NCBI GenBank assembly: GCA_002354805.1
Contig: DEMH01000009.1
Coordinates: forward strand, 682,001-746,000
Source of the DNA: Gammaproteobacteria bacterium UBA2675
Lineage (GTDB): Bacteria; Pseudomonadota; Gammaproteobacteria; Pseudomonadales; Pseudohongiellaceae
Reading direction: 5' to 3'
Length of the DNA stretch: 64,000 nucleotides
Part shown: piece by piece, positions 44,547 through 52,802 of the stretch
How positions within the stretch are numbered: the stretch's first letter is position 1
Layout: every line of letters starts with the position of its first letter
The notes under the pieces: model-generated
What the model was told of the DNA's origin: nothing
The model's input: only the letters and a program-made list of their open reading frames with translations
Databases searched by the model: none
Translations under genes and position numbers: made by a program

Positions 44547-46211
44547 GTGCGGATGCCCAGAACAATGCAATACCTGCTGGCTGCCATCGGATTTGTGCTG
44601 CTGGCGCTGCTCATCAATTTCGGCGTGCTTGATGGCAGCTGGCGCTGGGATGACAGTCAGATTCTGCTGCACGCGCACCAGTTCAACTGGCTGCAGGATT
44701 TCTCGAATCCCCAGGTATGGCAACAGTTTTCCCCTGCCAACCTGACACCGCTCCTCATTCTCAGCTTCGAAGTCGACCTCATTCTGTTTGGCCTGACCCC
44801 CTCGATGTTTTATCTGCATCAGCTGCTGGCGCTGGCGGCCGCCGCCTGGATGATGTTCCTGTGTCTCAAGTTCTGGTGCCGGGGCGGGTTCGCGGTGCTG
44901 GGTGGTGTGCTGTTTTTGATTGGCACGCCAACACTGCTGGTTGCGCAGCAGTTGATGACGCGCCACTACGCAGAGGGCCTGGTGCTGGCGCTGGTGGCGC
45001 TTTACGGTTTCGTTCGCTTTGTTCGTGGTGGTGCAGTGCTGTGGCTGGTGCTTGCCCTGGTCAGTTACGCCCTGGCCTGCATGGCAAAGGAAGTCTACGT
45101 GCCATTACCGCTGATCCTGCTCTGCATTCCTGATGGGACGTTTGCAAAGCGGCTGCGCGCAGCCGCTCCGTTTTTTCTGCTCACCTTGTTCTATGCACTC
45201 TGGCGCAGCTGGATGCTGGAAAGCGTGACGGGTGGTTATGCCTCAACCGCAAGCTTTTTTTCAGGCGCGTTTATTCAGCAGGTTGTGATTACATTTGCCG
45301 GATTCCCGCGCCTGCTGGGTGGTGGATGGTGGCCGGTTTTAACGCTTACCGCACTGCTGGTGTTTGTGGCATACATCTACACACAACGCCATGTGCCCTG
45401 GCGAATGCTGATCGTGGCAGCCATGGTGTTGCTGCCTCTGGCGCCTCTGGTGCAGTCACCCGGGATTGTGCTGGCGGACCGCTATTTGCTGGTGGTGTGG
45501 GCGGCCACAAGTTTTGCCATAGCCTATATGCTCAGTCAGGTCTGGCAGGCGACCACAGAATCGATGGGCTGGGCAGGCACAGGCACGGTAGCGCTGACTG
45601 GTCTGTTGGCGCTGGTGGCAGCCGTGCAGGGATTCAGCGTTCGCAGTGCCCTCGCGGCGGTTGGCAAAGAATTCGACGTGCAGGGACAGTTTCTCTGGCA
45701 GCAGGATGATTCAGTGGCCATGATTCCATCAGGCAACGTGGTGCCTGCGTTCTGGTTCGTCACCGGGCTAAGGGACTTCAAGCAGGGCCTGGGACTTGGC
45801 TCGTCACCAGTAACTGTCGTCGACGATATCTATCTGTTGCAGTCTGGCGTGGATCAGCTCTACGGCTGGCAACAGGATTGTCAGTGCATGGTGGACATTT
45901 CCGAACAGGTCCCGGGCCGGCTGGCAGCCTACGAGGACAGTCTGCGGCCGCAGGCACCGCTGAACCTGCGTTACGGCTACCAGGGGGGGTATTTCACCTG
46001 GCAGTTCGGGCCCTACAGTGATGGGCAGTACCATCTGGTATCTGACGTCATTGGCGTGATTCCTGCGCCTGCAGCCGGTCAATTGCGCGCCACACTGACC
46101 GATGGAGCGCCATTTTATATTCGTTACACATCGCCAGAAGGATGGATGACCTACTCCGCGCAGCAGCGGGTAGTTCGCGACGGGCCTGAAACAGCCTGGT
46201 CCAGGGAGTAA
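44547..46211 (+). CDS. GT-C-like polytopic membrane protein
   Basis: A 554-residue inner-membrane protein with roughly ten helices in its first 380 residues and a folded C-terminal domain of about 170 residues, probably periplasmic. The first loop has DGSWRWDDSQILLH, where the Asp-Asp pair resembles the catalytic acidic motif of GT-C transferases (PMT/ArnT/Gtr type). Together with the downstream GT2 and small carrier it looks like the transferase that moves a sugar from a lipid carrier onto an envelope glycan. No specific family is recognised. The start is uncertain: GTG 44547 has AGGA five bases upstream; ATG 44553 and ATG 44565 are alternatives. Confidence 0.7.
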   Translation: MRMPRTMQYLLAAIGFVLLALLINFGVLDGSWRWDDSQILLHAHQFNWLQDFSNPQVWQQFSPANLTPLLILSFEVDLILFGLTPSMFYLHQLLALAAAAWMMFLCLKFWCRGGFAVLGGVLFLIGTPTLLVAQQLMTRHYAEGLVLALVALYGFVRFVRGGAVLWLVLALVSYALACMAKEVYVPLPLILLCIPDGTFAKRLRAAAPFFLLTLFYALWRSWMLESVTGGYASTASFFSGAFIQQVVITFAGFPRLLGGGWWPVLTLTALLVFVAYIYTQRHVPWRMLIVAAMVLLPLAPLVQSPGIVLADRYLLVVWAATSFAIAYMLSQVWQATTESMGWAGTGTVALTGLLALVAAVQGFSVRSALAAVGKEFDVQGQFLWQQDDSVAMIPSGNVVPAFWFVTGLRDFKQGLGLGSSPVTVVDDIYLLQSGVDQLYGWQQDCQCMVDISEQVPGRLAAYEDSLRPQAPLNLRYGYQGGYFTWQFGPYSDGQYHLVSDVIGVIPAPAAGQLRATLTDGAPFYIRYTSPEGWMTYSAQQRVVRDGPETAWSRE

Positions 46212-46215
46212 ATAC

Positions 46216-47199
46216 ATGAAGCAGGTCGTGATCATCATTCCGGCGCTGAATGAGGCAGCCAATATTGTTGCCAATCTGAAAACCATTCAGGGCCACCTGG
46301 CATCTGTGGCAGATGTCAGTTTCGACTTGATGGTGGTTGACGATGGCTCCACGGACGATACGGCCGAACTGGTCCGTAATCTGGCGGAGAGCGAGCCACA
46401 GGTTAAACTGCTGAGTCTCAGCCGACACTTTGGCAAGGAGTCGGCGATTACCGCAGGCCTGAGAGCGGCCCGGGATTATGACGCGGCGATAGTCATGGAC
46501 AGTGACCTGCAGCATCCGCCAAAAATGATCCCGGACATGATTGCACACTGGCAGCAGGGAGCATCGGTCGTCGAGGCCGTAAAGGAGTCACGCGGCAATG
46601 AAACCCGCATGCGCGGAACCCTGGTCAAACTGTACTATGCACTTTTTAATTATCTGACACGATTGAGTATCTCTGGCGATACCGATTTTAAATTGCTGGA
46701 TCAGTCCGTAGTACAGGCCTATTGCTCGCTGCCCGAGCATGGACGGTTCTTTCGTGGGCTCATCAAGTGGATGAATTTCCCATCGGTGCAACTTAGTTTT
46801 GATGTGCCGGAGTCCACACGCAAACGCTCTGCCTGGGGCAATGGTGCCCTGTTCCGCTACGCCATCGCGTCCATCACTTCATTCACCGCCTTCCCGCTGC
46901 AGATTGTCACGCTGCTGGGCGGCATGACCTTCCTGCTGAGTCTGGTAATTGGTGGCATGGCGCTGGCTGACAAGCTGGCTGGCCGGGCCGTCGATGGTTT
47001 TACCACTGTCATTCTGCTGATATTGTTGATCGGTAGCGTGCTGATGTTCAGCGTCGGCCTGATCGGTATCTACATAGGCAGAATTTATGATGAGGTCAAG
47101 CGGCGTCCCAACTATCTGGTGAATCAGCAAAAGAGTCTGTTGCCCGGGCGCAGACAGTCAACTGGCAAGAGCCCGCAGCAGGAGAACGAAACACCATGA
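46216..47199 (+). CDS. Glycosyltransferase family 2, polyprenyl-phosphate type
   Basis: A 327-residue GT2 enzyme of the DPM1/GtrB/ArnC kind. IIPALNEAANIVANL opens the nucleotide-sugar domain, VVDDGSTDD and MDSDLQHPP carry the metal-binding Asp residues, and LSRHFGKESAITAGL is the usual acceptor-side block. Two C-terminal helices anchor it (about residues 228-255 and 262-290). It is expected to load a sugar onto undecaprenyl phosphate on the cytoplasmic side. It begins four bases after the upstream stop, and its stop overlaps the next start (ATGA). Confidence 0.92.
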   Translation: MKQVVIIIPALNEAANIVANLKTIQGHLASVADVSFDLMVVDDGSTDDTAELVRNLAESEPQVKLLSLSRHFGKESAITAGLRAARDYDAAIVMDSDLQHPPKMIPDMIAHWQQGASVVEAVKESRGNETRMRGTLVKLYYALFNYLTRLSISGDTDFKLLDQSVVQAYCSLPEHGRFFRGLIKWMNFPSVQLSFDVPESTRKRSAWGNGALFRYAIASITSFTAFPLQIVTLLGGMTFLLSLVIGGMALADKLAGRAVDGFTTVILLILLIGSVLMFSVGLIGIYIGRIYDEVKRRPNYLVNQQKSLLPGRRQSTGKSPQQENETP

Positions 47200-47561
47200 T
47201 GGCAGGCAAATATCTCTCCGTGTTGACCCATGCGCTGCTGCTGGCAACCTTACTGGCCACCTCGCATGCAGTGCTCAAATGGGTGTCCGTGCAGCAGCAT
47301 GATAATTATATTCAGCTGTTGCAGACCCAGTGGAAAGGTGTTTTTCTGGCGCTGTCACTGTATGGCTTCATATTTTTTTACTATATCGTCGTGCTGCGCA
47401 GCAGCCCGGTGTCTATACTCTATCCTGTATATACAGGTTTATCGGTACTTTTTGTGTTGCTGGCCGGCCGTTTTATTTTCAGCGAACCCATCAGCGTGAC
47501 ACAGGTATTCGGTGCAATCTGCATTCTCGCCGGTATCGTGCTGATGGGCAGCGGGCGCTAG
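47196..47561 (+). CDS. SMR/EamA-like small membrane transporter
   Basis: A 121-residue protein with four predicted helices, matching half an EamA module or an SMR/ArnE-type carrier: SHAVLKW in the first helix, RSSPVSILYPVYTGLSVLF in the third, and FGAICILAGIVLMG at the end. By position it is a likely flippase for a lipid-linked sugar in place of GtrA, or it could be a stand-alone small multidrug carrier. Its first helix lacks the essential Glu14 of drug-exporting SMR proteins, which favours the lipid-carrier role. ATGA overlap with the GT2 gene. Confidence 0.8.
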   Translation: MMAGKYLSVLTHALLLATLLATSHAVLKWVSVQQHDNYIQLLQTQWKGVFLALSLYGFIFFYYIVVLRSSPVSILYPVYTGLSVLFVLLAGRFIFSEPISVTQVFGAICILAGIVLMGSGR

Positions 47562-47608
47562 TTCAGTTACTGGCAATTTAATAGAACATGGCGAAACGAG
47601 GGGAAGGT

Positions 47609-49135
47609 ATGACTGACTCAATCAGCCAATGGCGGCATCGACTGACAGCGGGCATTCTGGCGCTGTCCATGCTGACTGCTTTTGGTGCCAATGCCCAGGA
47701 TATTGAGGCGCTGGCAGAACGGGTAACAGAGTTCACGCTGGATAACGGTCTGCATTTTATTATTGTTGAACGGCCAGTTGCGCCAGTCGCGACGTTTGTC
47801 ACCTTCGTTAATGTTGGCGGCGCAGATGAGCCCGTCAACAACACTGGTGTTGCCCATATTTTTGAGCACATGGCCTTTAAGGGCACACGCACCATCGGCA
47901 CCATTGACTACGAAGCCGAGCAGCTGGCGCTGGACAAAATGGATGCCGCCTATACCGCGTGGATGGAGGCGGGGTATCGGGACAATGCCGGCGAAGAGGA
48001 GCGACAGGCTCTGTGGCAGGAGTTTGAACACTGGCAGGAGCAGGCTGGCCAGTATATTCAAAGTGAAGAGTTCTCGCAGATTATCGAACGAGAGGGCGGT
48101 GTCGGCCTGAACGCTTTCACCAGTGCCGATGCCACTGGCTACTTCTATTCGCTGCCGCAGAACAAGGCTGAATTGTGGTTCTACCTTGAATCACAGCGTT
48201 TTAGATTTCCCGTGTTCCGCGAATTCTACGTGGAAAAAGACGTGATCATGGAAGAGCGGCGCATGCGCACCGACTCCAGCCCACAGGGCAGGTTGCTGGA
48301 AGAGTTCCTGAGTGTGGCGTATTCGGCCCATCCCTACCGCAATCCGGTGGTGGGTTGGGAGTCCGACATCATTGCCACAACCATTGCTGACACACAGCGC
48401 TTTTATGAAACCTATTATGTTCCTTCCAACATGACCATCGCGATTGCCGGCGATGTCGATCCGGCTCGCATGCGAGAACTGGCGGAGCAGTACTTTGGTC
48501 CCATGCCGGCCGCACCACACCCGCCCAGCGTCAAGACCATCGAGCCCGAGCAGCGCGGCGAACGACGCTTTGTCATCGAAGATACCAGTCAGCCCCTGTT
48601 CATCGCGGGCTACAAAACGGTTGCCGCCGATCACCCGGATGCAGCGGCGCTTGAGCTGTTAAGCCAGATTTTGTCGTCGGGACGCACATCACGCCTGTAT
48701 CGACGCATGGTGCAGGACGAACGTCTGGCTCTTGGTGTTCAGGCCCTCACCGGTTTCCCGGGTGTTCGTTTCCCGGCTTTGTTTGTAACCTTCGCTGTGC
48801 CCAACATGGGTGTGCCGCTGGAAGACATCGAGCGTGTGCTGAACGAAGAGATCGACAAGGCCAAGCAGGGTGATATCCGCCAGGAAGAACTGGATCGGGC
48901 GGTCACCAATTCGCGTGCTTCGGTCGTGCGGGGTCTTAACTCGAATATGGGGCTGGCGCTGAATCTTGCCCAGGCTCACGCCCAGCTCGGAAGCTGGCAG
49001 GATGCTTTCTCTTATCTCGAGGAGCTGGAGCAGGTCACACTTGAAGACCTGCAGCGAGTCGCCAATGAATATCTGGTCGAAACCAGCCGTACAGTTGGTA
49101 TGGTTCGCAATGCGATGGCAGGAGGTGCTGAATGA
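47609..49135 (+). CDS. M16 zinc metallopeptidase (catalytic subunit)
   Basis: A 508-residue insulinase-family peptidase with a signal peptide (ending GANAQ). The inverted zinc motif HIFEH (His83, Glu86, His87) and the third ligand Glu162 in EREGGVGLNAF are intact. Family members in the periplasm degrade or process peptides. It overlaps the next gene, which encodes the matching non-catalytic M16 protein, by four bases, so the pair resembles the two-subunit type. Start 47609 has AGGGGAAGG upstream; ATG 47588 would add seven residues before the signal. Confidence 0.92.
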   Translation: MTDSISQWRHRLTAGILALSMLTAFGANAQDIEALAERVTEFTLDNGLHFIIVERPVAPVATFVTFVNVGGADEPVNNTGVAHIFEHMAFKGTRTIGTIDYEAEQLALDKMDAAYTAWMEAGYRDNAGEEERQALWQEFEHWQEQAGQYIQSEEFSQIIEREGGVGLNAFTSADATGYFYSLPQNKAELWFYLESQRFRFPVFREFYVEKDVIMEERRMRTDSSPQGRLLEEFLSVAYSAHPYRNPVVGWESDIIATTIADTQRFYETYYVPSNMTIAIAGDVDPARMRELAEQYFGPMPAAPHPPSVKTIEPEQRGERRFVIEDTSQPLFIAGYKTVAADHPDAAALELLSQILSSGRTSRLYRRMVQDERLALGVQALTGFPGVRFPALFVTFAVPNMGVPLEDIERVLNEEIDKAKQGDIRQEELDRAVTNSRASVVRGLNSNMGLALNLAQAHAQLGSWQDAFSYLEELEQVTLEDLQRVANEYLVETSRTVGMVRNAMAGGAE

Positions 49136-50562
49136 TACAGCGTATTCAACAGCAGATATGGATCACGGTGCTGGCCGTCACATTCAGCATTGGAGCTCAG
49201 GCTCAGCAGGATGTCTGGGAGTCATTCGACTACCCTGACCTGAACAGTTTTGACATGCCGGAGCTGGAGATATTTGAAATCGACAATGGCGTGCGCTTCT
49301 ATCTGGTTCAGGATGCGGAACTGCCACTGATCGACCTGACAGTGCTTATCCGCGCGGGTGGCGTCAACATTCCCGATGATAAAGTTGGCCTGAACAGCCT
49401 GGTTGGCACCGTCATGCGCAGCGGGGGAACCAACGAATATCCAGGTGATGCATTAAACGAATTGCTGGAGAATCGCGCGGCGATTATTGAAACGCAGTTC
49501 GGGTTTACCTCCGGCATTGCCACCATGAATGTGCTTAGCGACGACTTCGAACATCTGTTGCCCGTGTTCATGGATGTGTTGCGTCGACCGGCATTTCCCG
49601 AGCCGCGTATTGAGCTGGCGAAAACCCAGCAGGCAAGTCTGATTGCCCGCCGCAATGACGAACAGGGCAGTGTTGCCAATCGTGAATTCCAGCGCATCAT
49701 TTACGGCGAGGACAGCCGGTATTCCCGCCGAGTTGAGTACGCCACGCTGGACAACATCACTCGCGAAGACATGATCGACTTCCATGCACAGGCCGTTGTT
49801 GGCAGTAACCTGATGGTTGGTGTTACTGGTGACTTTGATATGGAGGAAATGAAGGCTCTGCTGGAACAGGCCTTTGGTGATATACCGGCCGGCGAGCAGA
49901 ATGAACTGGAATTCCCCGAGGTCGACTACGAGTTTGAACCCGGGATTTATTTTGTCGACAAGCCCGACGTCAATCAGAGTTATATTCTGATGGGCCACAT
50001 CGGTGGCATGCGTGACAATCCCGACTATGCTGCGCTGCAGGTAATGAATCGCGTGCTCAGTGGCGGCTTTTCCAGCCGTCTTATGCAGGTGGTGCGCAGC
50101 GAGATGGGTCTGGCCTATTCTGTATTTGGCAGCTACGGCAGTGGAGTATATTTCCCGGGCACATTCTCCGCCGGGGTGATGACACAGAGTGAAACTACCA
50201 GTGAGGCAATCAACGCCATCGTTGCGCAGATCGAACGCATTCAACAGGAACCTATCAGCGAAGAAGAACTGAACCAGACCAAGGAACAGTTTCTTAATAC
50301 GCTGGTCTTTCAATATCCCAGCATCAGTTCTGTTCTGCGCGAAAGAATGAGCAATGACTACGCCGGCTTGCCGCCCGACACTTTCGAGCGACTGGTTGAA
50401 GAGGTACGGCAGGTGACGGTGGCTGATGTGCAGTCGGTAGCGCAGCGCTATCTGCGTCCCGAAAGCCTGCGCATTCTGGTTGTGGGTAATCAGGCCGAGC
50501 TGGGTGATCAATTGCAGCAATACGGCGACGTGCAGCCGATTGATATCACCATTCCTGAATGA
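49132..50562 (+). CDS. M16 family protein, non-catalytic subunit
   Basis: A 476-residue M16 protein with a signal peptide (ending GAQAQ). In place of the HxxEH zinc site it has LNSLVGTVMRSGG, so it cannot bind zinc there, but the C-terminal half keeps the Arg/Tyr pair region SSRLMQVVRSEMGLAYSVFG that helps the partner bind substrate. The four-base overlap with the upstream catalytic gene implies a 1:1 heterodimer like other bacterial paired M16 peptidases. Confidence 0.92.
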   Translation: MIQRIQQQIWITVLAVTFSIGAQAQQDVWESFDYPDLNSFDMPELEIFEIDNGVRFYLVQDAELPLIDLTVLIRAGGVNIPDDKVGLNSLVGTVMRSGGTNEYPGDALNELLENRAAIIETQFGFTSGIATMNVLSDDFEHLLPVFMDVLRRPAFPEPRIELAKTQQASLIARRNDEQGSVANREFQRIIYGEDSRYSRRVEYATLDNITREDMIDFHAQAVVGSNLMVGVTGDFDMEEMKALLEQAFGDIPAGEQNELEFPEVDYEFEPGIYFVDKPDVNQSYILMGHIGGMRDNPDYAALQVMNRVLSGGFSSRLMQVVRSEMGLAYSVFGSYGSGVYFPGTFSAGVMTQSETTSEAINAIVAQIERIQQEPISEEELNQTKEQFLNTLVFQYPSISSVLRERMSNDYAGLPPDTFERLVEEVRQVTVADVQSVAQRYLRPESLRILVVGNQAELGDQLQQYGDVQPIDITIPE

Positions 50563-50575
50563 GCGCGGCCTGACC

Positions 50576-51322
50576 ATGATCCTGCGGCTCGGGAAATTAC
50601 ACATCACGATCAACTGGCTGGTCCTGCTGTGTTTTATATCCAGTCTGGGCATGTTTATAAGTCTGGCGTTCTGGCAGCTCGATCGCGCTGAAGAAAAACG
50701 GGCGATGGCACAGGCACTGGAACAGCGCGCAGTTGCAGATCCATTGCCTTTGGAGCAGGCCGAACAGACTGAGCTGTTTGGCAATCAGAGCCGAGTTCTA
50801 GTGCAGGGTGAATATGAAACCAGTATTTCGTTTCTGGTGACTTTTCAGTTTTATCGTGGCCAGGCCGGGTTTGAAGTTGTTACGCCATTTCGACTGAGAG
50901 ATGGATCGCTGGCACTGGTCAGTCGGGGCTGGCTGCCACCAGCTGATGATGGTGGCGAGCCCCAGGTACCAGGCGTCAGTGGACTGCAGAGCCTGGTGGC
51001 CCAAGTCTATCTGCCAGATGAGGAAATTCCGCCTGCGACAGTGACAGACCAGAGCTGGCCAGTCAGTCTGTCACGCCTGAATGTAGCGCAGGCCGGGCGT
51101 CTGCTGGGCGAACCGGTCTACCCGTATCTGTTGCGCCTGGAAGCAGATCAGCCTGGTGTGCTGGCGCGCCACTGGCAGGCTCCCAGCGTCTCCACCCGAA
51201 CGCATATCGGCTATGCTATTCAGTGGTTTGTCATTACCATAGTGGTATCGATACTGGCGCTGTTGTATGCCAGCAATATTCTTGAACTGTGGCGTCAGCG
51301 ACGTCACCGGCAATCCGGTTAA
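50576..51322 (+). CDS. SURF1 family protein
   Basis: A 248-residue inner-membrane protein with a helix at each end (about 11-32 and 217-240) and a periplasmic middle, the SURF1 layout. FISLAFWQLDRAEEKRAM is the conserved N-terminal signature and HIGYAIQWFVITIVV the C-terminal one; SRGWLPP is the central motif. SURF1 helps insert heme a into cytochrome c oxidase. The cytochrome oxidase genes that usually surround it are not here; it sits 13 bp after the M16 pair and 13 bp before a ligase gene. Confidence 0.9.
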   Translation: MILRLGKLHITINWLVLLCFISSLGMFISLAFWQLDRAEEKRAMAQALEQRAVADPLPLEQAEQTELFGNQSRVLVQGEYETSISFLVTFQFYRGQAGFEVVTPFRLRDGSLALVSRGWLPPADDGGEPQVPGVSGLQSLVAQVYLPDEEIPPATVTDQSWPVSLSRLNVAQAGRLLGEPVYPYLLRLEADQPGVLARHWQAPSVSTRTHIGYAIQWFVITIVVSILALLYASNILELWRQRRHRQSG

Positions 51323-51335
51323 TGACGAGGTTAGC

Positions 51336-52802
51336 ATGTCACAGCTGTATCTGGTGGTTGATGATATCGAAGGCTGGGAGCACCAGCTGCAGGGTCAGGC
51401 GGTCATCAGTTTTGAGACCTATCTGACGGAACATCCGATCAAAGGCGAAAAGAAAACCCGCATCATCAATCTCTGTAATACCGATCAGTACCTCAGTAAA
51501 GGCTACTACTGCTCGCTGCTTGCAGAAGCGCGTGGGCATAAGGTCATGCCCCCCATCAACACGCTGACTGATCTCAGCAGCCATCAACTGACACTGGTCA
51601 TGGCCAGTGAGGTGCTGGAGGAAATCGACACTGATGAGCTGGTGCAGACAGATGATGGCTATCGCCTGCGGGTCTACTTTGGCAGAACCGAATATCCACA
51701 GTTAAAAATCCTGGCGCGCCGCCTGTTCGAGCGCTTTCCCTGTCCGATCCTTGAGGCTGTGTTGATGCATGCCGGTGACGGGTGGCAGGTTCGCTCGATT
51801 CGTGCTGTTGCCTACGCCGAACTCGAAACGGACGAGATGCCGGTGTTTGTAGGTGCGCTGGAACGTTTCACAAAAAGTCTGTGGCGCAAACCTCGCAGCA
51901 GTAAATCGGCGCGCTGGGACATGGCGATACTGGTCAATCCGGAGGAGCAACTGCCGCCCAGTGACAAAAGTGCCATCAAACGCATGACACGTGCAGCCGA
52001 AAAAATCGGCTTTGCAGTGGAAATCATCGGCCCGCAGGACTACGCCCGACTGAATGAGTTTGACGCCTTGTTTCTGCGGGAAACAACCGCCATCGACCAC
52101 CATACTTACCGTTTTGCACGCAAGGCAGAGATCGAAGGCCTGGTGGTTATAGATGATCCCACATCCATTCTGCGTTGCTGCAATAAAGTGTTTCTGCAGG
52201 ATGCCTTCACTTACAGTGGTGTGCCAACGCCCAAGACGCGAATTGTTTCTTCGAGCAATGACGTCGCGCTGGACGAACTGGAGGCCGCTTTTGAATACCC
52301 GATCGTGCTGAAGATCCCCAACAGTGCGTTTTCGGTTGGTGTCATGAAAGCAGAGGATCGAGAGTCATTGCGTCAAAAGCTGTCGGAACTGCTAAAGAAG
52401 TCGGCGCTGATTCTCGCTCAGGAATACCTCTACACAGAGTACGACTGGCGCATTGGTGTGCTGAACAATCGACCACTGTTTGCCTGTCGCTACTTTATGG
52501 CCAAAGGACACTGGCAGATATACAAGCATGGCGAGGGACGCATTGGCAGCGGTGGCTGGGAGACTCTGCCAACCTACGAGGTTCCCAAGGCGGTACTGGA
52601 CGCCGCCATGAAATCCGCCCGCATCATTGGTGATGGTCTGTACGGCATCGACATCAAGCAGCAGGGCAGCAAGGTCTATGTGATCGAGGTTAATGACAAC
52701 CCCAGCCTCGAACACGGTGTTGAAGATGAGTTCATTGGCGATGAGCTCTATATGCAGATCATGGCAGAGTTCGCCCGCCGTCTGGAGAACCGTGGCCGTT
52801 AA
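51336..52802 (+). CDS. RimK-like ATP-grasp ligase with N-terminal RLAN domain
   Basis: A 488-residue protein. The first ~190 residues match the RLAN domain (TRIINLCNTDQYLSKGYYCS and VYFGRTEYPQLKILARR), followed by an ATP-grasp ligase of the RimK/glutathione-synthetase type: VVIDDPTSILRCCNKVFLQ, FEYPIVLKIPNSAFSVGV, and the Mg2+-binding GIDIKQQGSKVYVIEVNDNPS. It should join a carboxylate to an amine with ATP, most likely adding an amino acid to a protein or peptide; the substrate is unknown. Its 3' end overlaps by four bases the convergent GNAT-C39 gene, a partner this family often has. Confidence 0.9.
   Translation: MSQLYLVVDDIEGWEHQLQGQAVISFETYLTEHPIKGEKKTRIINLCNTDQYLSKGYYCSLLAEARGHKVMPPINTLTDLSSHQLTLVMASEVLEEIDTDELVQTDDGYRLRVYFGRTEYPQLKILARRLFERFPCPILEAVLMHAGDGWQVRSIRAVAYAELETDEMPVFVGALERFTKSLWRKPRSSKSARWDMAILVNPEEQLPPSDKSAIKRMTRAAEKIGFAVEIIGPQDYARLNEFDALFLRETTAIDHHTYRFARKAEIEGLVVIDDPTSILRCCNKVFLQDAFTYSGVPTPKTRIVSSSNDVALDELEAAFEYPIVLKIPNSAFSVGVMKAEDRESLRQKLSELLKKSALILAQEYLYTEYDWRIGVLNNRPLFACRYFMAKGHWQIYKHGEGRIGSGGWETLPTYEVPKAVLDAAMKSARIIGDGLYGIDIKQQGSKVYVIEVNDNPSLEHGVEDEFIGDELYMQIMAEFARRLENRGR

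Noticed and set aside
44331..44966. Minus-strand frame of 211 codons
   Set aside because: It overlaps the start of the GT-C-like membrane protein and reads as Gln/His-rich sequence without a domain.
49453..50784. Long open frame (443 codons) on the minus strand
   Set aside because: It is a shadow of the paired M16 gene and the start of SURF1 on the plus strand, both of which have family motifs.
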